The translations under genes were made by a program, and so were the position numbers. From Umezawaea tangerina (GTDB lineage Bacteria; Actinomycetota; Actinomycetes; Mycobacteriales; Pseudonocardiaceae): DNA of 64,000 nt. Under the pieces are notes generated by a model. The model saw only the letters and a program-made list of their open reading frames with translations. It did no database searches and was not told the DNA's origin. The DNA lies in the NCBI RefSeq assembly GCF_003002815.1, contig NZ_PVTF01000002.1:682001-746000 (forward strand), given 5' to 3'. This document shows, in pieces, positions 25,391 through 34,414 of the stretch (its first letter is position 1; each line of letters opens with the position of its first letter).

Positions 25391-26017
25391 TCAGTAGGCC
25401 ACGCCCACCGCCTGCCGGACCGTCGCCGGGTCGTCGAGCGCGGCGAGCATCGCGTGCGCGGTGTCGGCGCGGGAGATCGAGTAGCCGCCGCGGGGGTTGC
25501 CGCCGACGACCCTGCGGTACCGACCGGTCACCGGCTTGTCCACCAGCTTCGGCGGCCGCACGGCCGTCCACTCCACGCCGCTGTCCCGCATCGCCCGCTC
25601 CATGGCGGCGAGGTCGGTGTACACGTCCCGCAGCACCGCGCCGATGAACGGCAGCAGCACACGCCGGTTCAGGAACGTCTCGTCCTCCGGCACCGGTCCG
25701 ACCGGGGCGGCGCTGACCGCGACCAGCCGTCGGACGTCGGCGGCGGCCATGGCGCGCAGGATGCCGCGGACAGCGGTGGAGGCGACGGGCCCCTCCTTGC
25801 GGCCGCGCGGGCCGACACCGGACAGGACGGCGTCGCACGGGTCGAGCGCGGGCGGCGCCGACAGGTCGGGCGCGGTCAGCACGGACAGCGCCGGGTGCCG
25901 CGGGGCGAAGCGGTCCGGGTCGCGCACGACCGCCGTGACCTGGTGGCCCGCGTCGAGCGCCTGCCGCACGACGTGCCCGCCGACGCCGCCGGTGGCGCCG
26001 AAAACGATGATCCTCAT
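25391..26017 (-). CDS. NAD(P)H-binding atypical SDR
   Basis: A 208-residue Rossmann protein with GATGGVGGHV at residues 7-16 and the NAD(P)-binding family layout. ATG start at 26017, 64 bp from the divergent MarR gene, which probably controls it. Similar to the product of 7315-7932, which is tied to a TetR and an MFS pump. Such reductases next to MarR or TetR genes usually respond to electrophiles or oxidants. Substrate unknown. Confidence 0.85.
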   Translation of the reverse strand: MRIIVFGATGGVGGHVVRQALDAGHQVTAVVRDPDRFAPRHPALSVLTAPDLSAPPALDPCDAVLSGVGPRGRKEGPVASTAVRGILRAMAAADVRRLVAVSAAPVGPVPEDETFLNRRVLLPFIGAVLRDVYTDLAAMERAMRDSGVEWTAVRPPKLVDKPVTGRYRRVVGGNPRGGYSISRADTAHAMLAALDDPATVRQAVGVAY

Positions 26018-26081
26018 CCGTGTCCCCCGTGGTCGAGTATCTTAGTGTTTCGCAGCCCATATTCTACGAGGACGATATCAT

Positions 26082-26561
26082 ATGAGTTTCAAAGCACCAG
26101 AGGGATCGATCGGCCGCGGGCGGTCGACGGTCGCGATCAAGGAGTCGCTGCGCGACCTGCGCGTCCAGCTCGCCCTGCTCAACCACCAGGTGGGCGCGAA
26201 GGTCGAGCTGAAGGACGTCGACCTCGACTGCCTCGACCTGGTCTCCCGGCACGGTCCGCTCAACCCCACCGCCCTCGCCAGGCGCGCGGGTCTGCACCCC
26301 GCCACGCTGACCGGCATCCTCGACCGGCTCGAACGCGGCGGCTGGGTAACCCGCGACCGCGACCCCGCCGACCGCCGGGCCGTCGTCGTGCGGATGCTGC
26401 CCGACCGCAACGCCGAGATGTACCGGCACTACGACGGCATGAACACGGCGCTGGACGGGATCTGCGCCGACTACGCCCCCGCCGAGCTCGACGTGATCGC
26501 CGACTTCCTGCGCCGGGCCACCACGGCGGGCAGGCAGGCCACCGAGGACATGATCGACTAG
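26082..26561 (+). CDS. MarR-family regulator
   Basis: A 159-residue winged-helix protein. The recognition region reads LNPTALARRAGLHPATLTGIL and the wing RDRDPADRRAVVV carries the conserved D-x-R-x7-R core. ATG start. Divergent from the reductase at 25391-26017 across an AT-rich 64-bp gap containing GTATCTTAG and CGATATCATATG. I could not define a single operator there. Confidence 0.9.
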   Translation: MSFKAPEGSIGRGRSTVAIKESLRDLRVQLALLNHQVGAKVELKDVDLDCLDLVSRHGPLNPTALARRAGLHPATLTGILDRLERGGWVTRDRDPADRRAVVVRMLPDRNAEMYRHYDGMNTALDGICADYAPAELDVIADFLRRATTAGRQATEDMID

Positions 26562-26587
26562 CCGCGGTGGTGTGGGAGCATCGGCGG

Positions 26588-27439
26588 ATGCTGGTGGAAC
26601 TCGCCGTTGGCGACGCGTACGGAGCCGGGTTCGAGTACGCGGATCCGGGGTTCGTGCTGGCGCACAACACCTTGCGGGGCTACGTGGGCAACCCCGTGCA
26701 CCCCGACCTGCTCCCCGGCCGCTACACCGACGACACCCAGATGAGCATCGCGGTGGCCGAGGTGCTGGCGTCCGACGGGCCGTGGACGGCGGCCCGGTTC
26801 GCCGACGCGTTCGTCCGCGCCTTCCACCGCGACCCGCGCGCCGGGTACGCCAGGGGGTTCCAGGCGCTGCTCCCCCAGCTGCCCGACGGGGCCGCGCTGC
26901 TCGACCGGATCCGGCCCGACAGCGACAAGAGCGGCGCCGCGATGCGCGCCGCGCCGGTCGGTCTGCTGCCCTCGGTCGACGAGGTCCTGCGCACCACCGC
27001 CGTGCAGGCCCGCATCACGCACGACACCCCCGACGGCGTCGAGGCCGCGCGGGCCGCCGCGCTCGCGGTGCACTACTGCCACTTCGCCCTCGGCCCCGTC
27101 GCGGAGGTCGGGCGCTGGCTCGACGGGCTGCTCCCCTCCGGCGACTGGGCGACGCCGTGGTCCGGCCCGGTCGGGTCGAAGGGGCTGATGAGCGCCCGCG
27201 CGGCCGTCACGGCGCTGGCGTCGGCCACGTCGATGAGCGGGCTGCTGCGGACGTGCGTGGCGTTCACCGGGGACGTGGACACCGTGGCGACCATCGCGCT
27301 GGCCGCCGGGTCCCGCTCAGCCGAGGTCGCGCAGGACCTGCCGCGGGTGCTGCTGGACGGCCTGGAGCGCGGCCCGTACGGCCACGACCACCTGGCCGAC
27401 CTGGACACCCGGCTGTTCGCCGCCCTGTCCGTCCACTGA
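26588..27439 (+). CDS. ADP-ribosylglycohydrolase (DraG/ARH-like)
   Basis: A 283-residue all-helical hydrolase. The metal-binding YTDDTQMSIAVAE near residue 47 and AFTGDVDTVATIALAAGS near residue 222 are the two signature sites; the second is usually GGDTDT, here GDVDT. It should remove ADP-ribose from a protein or other target. The ATG at 26588 is chosen over two in-frame GTGs upstream because GGAG lies 10 nt before it. It follows the MarR gene by 26 bp. Confidence 0.85.
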   Translation: MLVELAVGDAYGAGFEYADPGFVLAHNTLRGYVGNPVHPDLLPGRYTDDTQMSIAVAEVLASDGPWTAARFADAFVRAFHRDPRAGYARGFQALLPQLPDGAALLDRIRPDSDKSGAAMRAAPVGLLPSVDEVLRTTAVQARITHDTPDGVEAARAAALAVHYCHFALGPVAEVGRWLDGLLPSGDWATPWSGPVGSKGLMSARAAVTALASATSMSGLLRTCVAFTGDVDTVATIALAAGSRSAEVAQDLPRVLLDGLERGPYGHDHLADLDTRLFAALSVH

Positions 27440-27472
27440 GGACGGTTCCGGATCCGCGCGGGACCGGGCAGC

Positions 27473-28558
27473 ATGGCGGACATGGACTTCCTGCCACTGG
27501 CCGAGGAACTGCTCGCGATCCGCTCGACCGCGGACCGCCCGGACGACCTGCACCGGGCGCTCGACCTCGTGCTGGACGTGGTCGGTCCCGGTCTCGTGGT
27601 CGAGCGGTTCGAGTCGAACGGCAAGCCCAGCGCGCTGGTGCACGCGGGCGGGCGACGGCCGTTCCGGGTGATCCTCAACGCCCACCTGGACGTGGTCCCC
27701 GGCACGGACGACCAGTTCCGGCCGCGACGGGAGGGCGACCGCCTGATCGGCCGCGGCACCCAGGACATGAAGCTGTCCGCGCTGGTGCAGGCACTGGTGT
27801 TCCGCGAGCTGGCCACGACCCTGCCGATCGCCCTGCAACTGGTCACCGACGAGGAGGTGGGCGGCCGCGACGGGACCGCGCACCAGCTGGCGCAGGGGGT
27901 CACCGGCGAGTTCGTCGTCATCGGCGAGCACAGCGGACTGCGGGTGGTGACCGAGTCCAAGGGCATCGCCACCGCGCGACTGCGCGCCACCGGGCTGGCC
28001 GGGCACAGCGCCTACCAGTGGCTGGGCGACAACGCCCTGCTCAAGCTGTCGCGAGCCGTCGACGCGGTCCTGGCCGCGTACCCGGTGGCGACCGAGGAGG
28101 CGTGGCGGACGACGGTGAACCTCGCCCGCGTCGCGACGGACAACCAGGCCCTCAACCAGGTCCCCGCCGACGCCACCGCCTGGCTCGACATCCGCTTCCC
28201 CGCGGACGACCCGGACTTCACCGGCAGGACCGCCGACGAGGTCGCCGCCCACCTCACCGCGCTGTGCCCACCGGGCGTCACCGCGGTGGTCGACAGCCTT
28301 GAGCCCCCGCACCGCGCCGACCCGGACAACCCCGACGTCATCGCCCTGCGGGCCGCCGCCCGCGCCCAGGGCCACTCCGGTGACCTCCTGCGCAAGCACG
28401 GGGCCGCCGACAGCCGCTTCTACTTCCAGCGGGGCGTCGACGCGGTCATCTTCGGTATCGGCGGAAATGGCCAGCACGGTCCCGACGAGTACGCGGACCT
28501 GACCACCGTGGCGCCCTACCGGCGGGCGTTGCGCGCATTCCTGCGCACATTCGCGTGA
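27473..28558 (+). CDS. M20-family metallopeptidase / amidohydrolase
   Basis: A 361-residue zinc-dependent M20 enzyme. Metal ligands and catalytic residues are visible in NAHLDVVPG (His, Asp), GRGTQDMKLS, TDEEVGG (catalytic Glu plus ligand Glu) and GIGGNGQHGPDEY near the C-terminus (His). LRATGLAGHSAY marks the dimerisation lid. Two starts are close (ATG 27473 and 27482); neither has a strong ribosome site. Deacylase and dipeptidase activities both occur in the family. Confidence 0.9.
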   Translation: MADMDFLPLAEELLAIRSTADRPDDLHRALDLVLDVVGPGLVVERFESNGKPSALVHAGGRRPFRVILNAHLDVVPGTDDQFRPRREGDRLIGRGTQDMKLSALVQALVFRELATTLPIALQLVTDEEVGGRDGTAHQLAQGVTGEFVVIGEHSGLRVVTESKGIATARLRATGLAGHSAYQWLGDNALLKLSRAVDAVLAAYPVATEEAWRTTVNLARVATDNQALNQVPADATAWLDIRFPADDPDFTGRTADEVAAHLTALCPPGVTAVVDSLEPPHRADPDNPDVIALRAAARAQGHSGDLLRKHGAADSRFYFQRGVDAVIFGIGGNGQHGPDEYADLTTVAPYRRALRAFLRTFA

Positions 28559-28724
28559 CCTGGTTCCTCGACAAAAACGACAAAGGGCTCACCGACACCA
28601 AACCGCCACCACGCTGCGACTTCGCCACATTGGTGCGTTCGGCGGCTGCGCTGTCCACCGGACAATCGCCAGATTCGTGATGCCCGCCATCATCGATTCA
28701 GCGCCGAATCCCCCGAGGTGTCCC

Positions 28725-31700
28725 TTGCCGCGATCCCATCCCTGGAAATCGATCGCCGTCGTGGTCGCGGTCACCGCCGCGGCGGTGGTGGCCTCCCTCC
28801 CGGCGCACGCGAACGCCCAGGCGGCGTCCAACGTCGTCACCGACGGCCACGCGCGGTTCCAGGTCCTCACGCCGACGCTGGTGCGCATGGAGTACGCGGG
28901 CGACGACGTGTTCCTGGACGCGACGACGTTCACCGCCACCAACCGGTCCACGCCGGTCCCGGCGTTCACGACCGCGGTCGTCGACGGCTACCGCGAGATC
29001 CGCACCGCGGGCCTGACCCTGCGCTACCGGCAGGGCAGCGGACCGTTCACCGCGGCCAACACGTCGGTCAAGCTCGCCGCGACCGGGGTGACCGGGGCAC
29101 CGGCGTTCCCGTCGTACTGCGCGTTCGGCACGGCGTGCGAGGCGGAGACCGGCCTGCTCACCGGGTCCGCGTCCACGGCGTACGACCACCGCGACTTCAC
29201 CGGCTCCGGGTTCGTCGCCGGGCTGACCGCCACCGGGTCGAACCTGGTCCACGACGTGTCGGCCGTGCCGTCGGCGGGCAGCTACCGGCTGTCCGTGCGC
29301 TACGCCAACGCGGTCGGCGGCGACAACCAGTCGGTGACCAGGACGCTGTCGACCTCCGTGGACGGTGCCGCCGGACCGACGATCTCCTTGCCCGTCACCG
29401 GTTCCTGGGACACGTGGTCCACCGCGTCGGCGACCGTGACCCTCGGCGCGGGCACGCACTCGGTCCGGGTCGGCATGGACTCGGGGGCCTCGGGCAACGT
29501 CAACATCGACAGCATCGCGGTCACCCCGACCGGCGCCGCCTACCCCGCGGCCGACCGGACGCTGCTCGCCACCGGTTACGGCGCGGGCCCGACGAACACC
29601 CTGGGCGGCTGGGACCGGTCGCTGGACAACCCCGAGGCCGTCCCGACCGGGCAGCACCCCGGTTTCCTGGACCGCGACGGCTGGTACCTGCTCGACGACA
29701 CCCGCACCCCGGTGCTCAACACCGACCGCACGACCACGGTCCGCCGGTCGCACGGCACCCAGCCCTACCAGGACGGCTACCTGTTCGGGTACGGGCAGGA
29801 CTACAAGCAGGGGCTGTCCGACCTCAACACCCTCGTCGGCCCCACCGCGCTGCTCCCCCAGTCCGCCTACGGCGTCTGGTACTCCCGCTACTTCGGCTAC
29901 AGCACCGCCGACTACCAGAACACCCTGCTGCCCGCGTTCCGCTCGCACCAGGTGCCGATCGACTGGCTCGTGGTCGACACGGACTGGAAGTCGCCGACCC
30001 AGTGGAACGGCTGGAACTGGAACCAGAACCTGTTCCCCAACCCGCAGTCGTTCATGGACTGGACCGCCCAGCAGGGCCTGTCGGTGTCGCTGAACGTGCA
30101 CCCCTCCATCGCGGGCAACGACCCGAGGTTCGCCGCCACCAACACGACCGCGGGCGGCCTGCCCTCCGACGGGGGCGGGAACTACCGCTGGGACTGGAGC
30201 AACCCGGCGCACCTGAAGTCCTACCTGGACCTGCACAAGCAGTTCAACCAGCAGGGGGTCCGGGCCTGGTGGCTCGACTACTGCACCAGCTGCGGCGGGT
30301 CGCGGTCGTCCGACCCGCACGTCGCCGCGGACAACCTGATCAACCAGGCCTACGCCGACGAGGCCACCGCGCGCGGCCTGCGCGGGTTCGCGTTCTCCCG
30401 GATCGGCGGCGCCGAGCAGGGCGGCATCCACAGCAGCTACCCCATCGGCCCGTGGTCGGAGAAGCGCAACAGCCTCCAGTTCACCGGTGACACCCCGGAC
30501 TCCTGGGCCATGCTGGCGTTCGAGGCCCGGTTCACGCCGGACGAGGCGGCGGCGGGGCTGAGCAACATCAGCCACGACATCGGCAGCTTCCACGGCGGAC
30601 ACCTGCCCGACGACCTGTACGCGCGCTGGGTGCAGCTCGGCACGTTCCAGCCCGTCGACCGGCTGCACTCCGACCACGGCGACCGGCTGCCCTGGAACTA
30701 CACGGGCGCGGCCGCGGCGAGCGCGGAGCGGTTCCTGCGGCTGCGCGAGTCCCTGGTGCCCTACACCTACACGTCGGCACGGCAGGCGAACACGACCGGC
30801 GTACCCATCACCCGGCCGCTGTACCTGGACTACCCGGCCCAGAACGACGCCTACACCCACCCGCAGGAGTACCTGTACGGCGACAACGTGCTGGTCGCAC
30901 CGATCACCACGCCGAACGACTCGGCGGGCAACGGGTCGGTGTCCGCGTGGATCCCGCCGGGCACGTGGACCGACTACTTCACCGGCACCAGCTACACCGG
31001 GCCGACCACCACGACCATCACCAAGTCGCTGTCCACCATGCCGGTCCTGATCAGGTCGGGCGGCATCCTGCCGACCCGCACCGACTACGTTGCCAACCAG
31101 AAGGCGCAACCGCTGACCCAGCTCACGCTGACCGTCGGGGCGGGCGCCGACGGCACGTTCTCGCTGTACCAGGACGCGGGCGAGGGTGCGGGCTACCAGT
31201 CCGGCCAGTCCACCAGCACACCGATCGGCTGGAACAACGGCAACCGCACGCTGACCGTGGGCGCGACCACCGGGACGTTCCCCGGCGCCGCCTCCGCGCG
31301 GGCGTACACGGTGCGGCTCACCAACTCCGCCGCGCCCACGTCGGTGTCGGTGGACGGGACCCGGCTGCCGGAGACGGCGTGGTCCTACAACGCCGACAGC
31401 CGCACGGTGACCGTGACGACGGCGAGCCTGCCGGTCGGCGCCGCGCACACCGTGGCGCTGTCCGGCAGCGCGACCGCCAACCCCAAGTCCGGTCAGGTGT
31501 CCGGCGCGGGCGGGCTCTGCCTGGCCGCGCGCGGCGGGGCGTCGGCCGACGGGACCCCGGTCGAGGTGGCGGCCTGCGACCAGTCCGCGGGCCAGCAGGT
31601 CGTGCCGCCCGCGGGTGGGGCGGTCCGGGTGCTCGACAAGTGCCTCGACGTGGCCGGTGGCGCGACCGCGAACGGGACCGCCGTGCAGCTCTACACGTGC

Positions 31701-32237
31701 AACTCGACCGGTGCGCAGACCTGGCGGCTGGGTTCGGACGGCACGCTGGTGAACCCGGCGTCCGGCCGGTGCCTCGACGTCGCGGGTACCGCCGCGGGCA
31801 CGGCGCTGCGGATCCAGGACTGCTCCGGTGCGGCGGGCCAGGTGTGGAGGTTCCCGCCGACCGCCGTCACCGGTCCCGGCGGCAACTGCGTCGACGTGGC
31901 GAACGCGGACCCCGCGTCCGGCACGGGCGTCCAGCTGTACGGCTGCAACTCCAGCGACGCCCAGCGCTGGTCGGCCCCCGGCGACCGGACGCTGCGCACG
32001 TTGGGCAAGTGCCTGGACGTGACCAACGGCGACACCGCCAACGGGACGCCGGTCCAGCTGTGGGACTGCAACGGGACCACCTCCCAGACGTGGGTCAGCC
32101 GTGCCGACGGCACCCTGCAGAACCCGCGGTCCGGCCGGTGCCTGGACGACCCCGACGGGGCCGCCAAGCAGGGCGACCGCCTGCGGGTGTGGGACTGCAA
32201 CACCACTGCGGCGCAACGGTTCTCGCTGGGTACCTGA
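28725..32237 (+). CDS. Secreted GH31 alpha-glycosidase with internal CBM35 and C-terminal ricin lectins
   Basis: A 1,170-residue exported enzyme. I prefer the TTG at 28725: GAGG lies 7 nt upstream and a clean signal peptide follows at once (LPRSHPWKSIAVVVAV). The frame opens earlier at GTG/ATG 28677-28680, without a ribosome site. Residues about 138-271 are a CBM35-type insert within the N-terminal GH31 region. The catalytic barrel carries WWLDYC (nucleophile Asp518) and FTGDTPDSW (acid/base Asp589). Residues about 923-1170 are two ricin-type beta-trefoils with CLDV and Q-x-W repeats. It should degrade alpha-glucans or alpha-xylosides outside the cell. Confidence 0.9.
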   Translation: MPRSHPWKSIAVVVAVTAAAVVASLPAHANAQAASNVVTDGHARFQVLTPTLVRMEYAGDDVFLDATTFTATNRSTPVPAFTTAVVDGYREIRTAGLTLRYRQGSGPFTAANTSVKLAATGVTGAPAFPSYCAFGTACEAETGLLTGSASTAYDHRDFTGSGFVAGLTATGSNLVHDVSAVPSAGSYRLSVRYANAVGGDNQSVTRTLSTSVDGAAGPTISLPVTGSWDTWSTASATVTLGAGTHSVRVGMDSGASGNVNIDSIAVTPTGAAYPAADRTLLATGYGAGPTNTLGGWDRSLDNPEAVPTGQHPGFLDRDGWYLLDDTRTPVLNTDRTTTVRRSHGTQPYQDGYLFGYGQDYKQGLSDLNTLVGPTALLPQSAYGVWYSRYFGYSTADYQNTLLPAFRSHQVPIDWLVVDTDWKSPTQWNGWNWNQNLFPNPQSFMDWTAQQGLSVSLNVHPSIAGNDPRFAATNTTAGGLPSDGGGNYRWDWSNPAHLKSYLDLHKQFNQQGVRAWWLDYCTSCGGSRSSDPHVAADNLINQAYADEATARGLRGFAFSRIGGAEQGGIHSSYPIGPWSEKRNSLQFTGDTPDSWAMLAFEARFTPDEAAAGLSNISHDIGSFHGGHLPDDLYARWVQLGTFQPVDRLHSDHGDRLPWNYTGAAAASAERFLRLRESLVPYTYTSARQANTTGVPITRPLYLDYPAQNDAYTHPQEYLYGDNVLVAPITTPNDSAGNGSVSAWIPPGTWTDYFTGTSYTGPTTTTITKSLSTMPVLIRSGGILPTRTDYVANQKAQPLTQLTLTVGAGADGTFSLYQDAGEGAGYQSGQSTSTPIGWNNGNRTLTVGATTGTFPGAASARAYTVRLTNSAAPTSVSVDGTRLPETAWSYNADSRTVTVTTASLPVGAAHTVALSGSATANPKSGQVSGAGGLCLAARGGASADGTPVEVAACDQSAGQQVVPPAGGAVRVLDKCLDVAGGATANGTAVQLYTCNSTGAQTWRLGSDGTLVNPASGRCLDVAGTAAGTALRIQDCSGAAGQVWRFPPTAVTGPGGNCVDVANADPASGTGVQLYGCNSSDAQRWSAPGDRTLRTLGKCLDVTNGDTANGTPVQLWDCNGTTSQTWVSRADGTLQNPRSGRCLDDPDGAAKQGDRLRVWDCNTTAAQRFSLGT

Positions 32238-32323
32238 CGGGGCGTCGGCGGTCATCCCCTCCGGGTGGACACTCCGCCGACGCACTTGTCACCCGTACGA
32301 GTTACCCCGGACGTGGACGGCGA

Positions 32324-32339
32324 TAGGGTTCGGCCCGTG
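32324..32339 (+). promoter_or_regulatory. -10 element and leaderless start of the histidine kinase gene
   Basis: TAGGGT at 32324-32329 is followed by 7 nt and the GTG at 32337. No ribosome-binding site precedes the GTG. Transcription would start at or next to the start codon. Confidence 0.55.
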
Positions 32340-33509
32340 AACGCGATGTTGGAGCGGCTGCGCCCTCTCGCCGACCGGTGGCGCGCGTGGAACACCGACG
32401 TGAAGGACGGCCTGCTCGCCCTGCTGATCGCGGTGCTGCCGTTCGTCCCCGCCTTCGACCCGGCCGGGGTGGAGTTCGGCGACCTGCCCCGCCACCGGCT
32501 CGACGCGTTCGGGGTCGTGCTCCTGCTCGCGCAGACCCTGCCGCTGGTGCTGCGGACCCGGCTGCCCGCGGTGTGCCTCGCCGTGGTGGCGGTGGCCTTC
32601 TCGGTGTACCAGGCCGTCGGCTACCCGTCGTCGATCGCGGGTGTGGGGCTGTACCTGGCTTTGTACGCAGTCGGCGCCCACCAGCCGCGCATGCGGGGTG
32701 TGCTGGCCTTGGCGGCGACCGGGGCCTACGTCGTGCTCGCGGTGGTGCTGCACGTCCTCGGCTCACCGCAGGAGCTCGTCGACTTCGCCGTGCTGTACCT
32801 GGTGCTCGCGGTCCTGTGGCTGGCGGGCTGGCGGATGCGCCGGTGGCGGGCGCAGGAAGCCGAACGGCGCAGGCTCACCGCCGAGCTCGCGACCGCCGCC
32901 GAGCGGTCCCGGATCGCCCGCGAGCTGCACGACGTCGTGACGCACCACGTGACCGCGATGGTCGTGCAGGCCGACGCCGCCCAGTTCCAGCTCGACACCG
33001 CCCCGGACCGCGTCGTCGAAGGCCTCGTCTCGATCAGCGGCACCGGCAGGCGCGCCATGACCGAGCTGCGCTACCTGCTCGGCGTGCTGGAGGCGACCGG
33101 CGAGTCGACCACGCGCAAGGCCTCGCTCGGCAGCCCGCAGGACCTGGTCGAGCAGGCGAGGCAGTCCGGTCAGCCGGTCGAGCTCACCGAGAGCGGCGAC
33201 CCCCGACCGATGGCCGTCGGGGTGGAGCTGGCCGTGTACCGGGTGGTGCAGGAGTCGCTCACCAACGCCCTGAAGTACGCCCACGGCAAGCCGACCGCCG
33301 TGCGTGTCGACCGCGGAGCCGAGTGGGTCGGCATCGAGGTCACCACCGCCGGTCCCGCCACCGCGGGGCCGGGGCTGCCCAGCGGTGGGCGCGGGCTCAG
33401 CGGCCTGCGCGAACGCGTGACGCTGCTCGGCGGAGAGCTGACGGCGGCCGGACAGCCCGACGGCGGGTTCGGCGTGCGCGCCCGCATACCCCTGGGGAGC
33501 GACACGTGA
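32337..33509 (+). CDS. DesK-type sensor histidine kinase
   Basis: A 390-residue membrane kinase. Four to five hydrophobic segments cover residues about 25-165. A HisKA_3 dimerisation domain follows, with phosphoacceptor His198 in ARELHDVVTHH, then a HATPase_c domain with N-box QESLTNALKYA and G-box GRGLSGLRERV. It should phosphorylate the NarL-type regulator whose GTG overlaps its stop (GTGA). GTG start next to a -10-like TAGGGT. The signal is unknown, since there is no periplasmic domain. Confidence 0.93.
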   Translation: MNAMLERLRPLADRWRAWNTDVKDGLLALLIAVLPFVPAFDPAGVEFGDLPRHRLDAFGVVLLLAQTLPLVLRTRLPAVCLAVVAVAFSVYQAVGYPSSIAGVGLYLALYAVGAHQPRMRGVLALAATGAYVVLAVVLHVLGSPQELVDFAVLYLVLAVLWLAGWRMRRWRAQEAERRRLTAELATAAERSRIARELHDVVTHHVTAMVVQADAAQFQLDTAPDRVVEGLVSISGTGRRAMTELRYLLGVLEATGESTTRKASLGSPQDLVEQARQSGQPVELTESGDPRPMAVGVELAVYRVVQESLTNALKYAHGKPTAVRVDRGAEWVGIEVTTAGPATAGPGLPSGGRGLSGLRERVTLLGGELTAAGQPDGGFGVRARIPLGSDT

Positions 33510-34171
33510 CCGCAGCACCCATCCGCGTGCTGATCTGCGAGGACCAGGCACTCGTGAGGGCCGGGTACTCGGCCATCTTCTCCGCGCAGCCGGACATGGA
33601 GGTGGTGGGAGAGGCCGACAACGGGGTCGACGCGGTCGAGTCCGGTGAGCGGTTGCGGCCGGACGTGGTCGTCATGGACATCCAGATGCCGTTGCTGAAC
33701 GGGATCGAGGCGACGCGGCGGCTGGCCGGCCCCGGAGCGGCGACGCCGTTGCGGGTGCTGATGGTGACGACGTTCAACGTCGACCACTACGTGTACGAAG
33801 CGCTGCGGGCCGGGGCGAGCGGGTTCCTGCTGAAGGACTCGCCGCCGTTGGAGCTGGTGAACGGGATCCGGACGATCGCGCGCGGCGAGTCGCTGCTGGC
33901 GCCGGCCGTGACACGGGACCTGATCGGGCGGTACGCGGACCGGTTGAAACCCGGAATCGCGGCGGCCGGGGCGGTGGAAGCGCTTGCCCGGCGGGAGCGC
34001 GAAGTGCTCACGCTGATCGCCGAAGGGCTGTCGAACGCGGAGATCGCCGAGGCGATGGTGCTGAGCCCGGAGACGGTGAAGACGTACGTGTCGCGGATCC
34101 TGACGAAGCTGGATCTCCGGGACCGGGTGCAGGCCGTGGTGCTGGCTTATCGGTCCGGGTTGGTGTCGTAG
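33506..34171 (+). CDS. NarL/FixJ-family response regulator
   Basis: A 221-residue regulator with a receiver domain (phosphoacceptor Asp58 in VVMDIQMP) and a C-terminal LuxR-type HTH (LSNAEIAEAMVLSPETVKTYVSRI). The start codon overlaps the kinase stop. A strong hairpin at 34222-34274 ends the operon. Confidence 0.94.
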   Translation: MTAAPIRVLICEDQALVRAGYSAIFSAQPDMEVVGEADNGVDAVESGERLRPDVVVMDIQMPLLNGIEATRRLAGPGAATPLRVLMVTTFNVDHYVYEALRAGASGFLLKDSPPLELVNGIRTIARGESLLAPAVTRDLIGRYADRLKPGIAAAGAVEALARREREVLTLIAEGLSNAEIAEAMVLSPETVKTYVSRILTKLDLRDRVQAVVLAYRSGLVS

Positions 34172-34221
34172 GGGGTAGAGCACAAGGCGAAACGCCCCCC
34201 GCTCGCCGATTGTCTCTGGCA

Positions 34222-34274
34222 CTTCGTCCTGGCTTGTCAAGACGATAAAGTCATCTTGACAAGCCAGGACGAAG
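34222..34274. terminator. Bidirectional terminator with perfect 21-bp stem
   Basis: The arms (34222-34242 and 34254-34274) are exact reverse complements around an 11-nt loop. It lies between the plus-strand response regulator and the minus-strand Roadblock gene, so it can end both transcripts. No T-tract on either side. Confidence 0.8.
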
Positions 34275-34311
34275 CGAGAGCGGGCTTCGGATCGGGGGCC
34301 AGAGGGTAGGT

Positions 34312-34386
34312 CCGGCTTCGCCGGCATCCGACTTCGCCGGACTCGGGCATCGGGCTTCGCCCGACAAAGCATCCTCGGCTTCGCCG
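34312..34386. repeat. Cluster of four GGCTTCGCC mini-hairpins
   Basis: Four similar dyads follow one another: CCGGCTTCGCCGG (34312-34324), CCGACTTCGCCGG (34328-34340), CGGGCTTCGCCCG (34351-34363) and CGGCTTCGCCG (34376-34386). A partial copy CGGGCTTCGG lies at 34281. Each folds to a 4-5 bp stem with a triloop. They sit in the 3' region of the minus-strand Roadblock operon. Confidence 0.65.
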
Positions 34387-34414
34387 TCGGACAGGGCGTC
34401 CGAGCGCTGGTGCC

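Noticed and set aside
28698-32285. Very long open frame on the minus strand opposite the GH31 gene
   Set aside because: It is composed of Arg/Gly/Pro/Val-rich low-complexity sequence with no domain, and lies exactly antisense to a clear GH31 gene. This is a by-product of high third-position GC.
34222-34386. CRISPR array
   Set aside because: The GGCTTCGCC hairpins are irregularly spaced (16-25 bp), lack unique spacers of constant length, and no cas gene is present.
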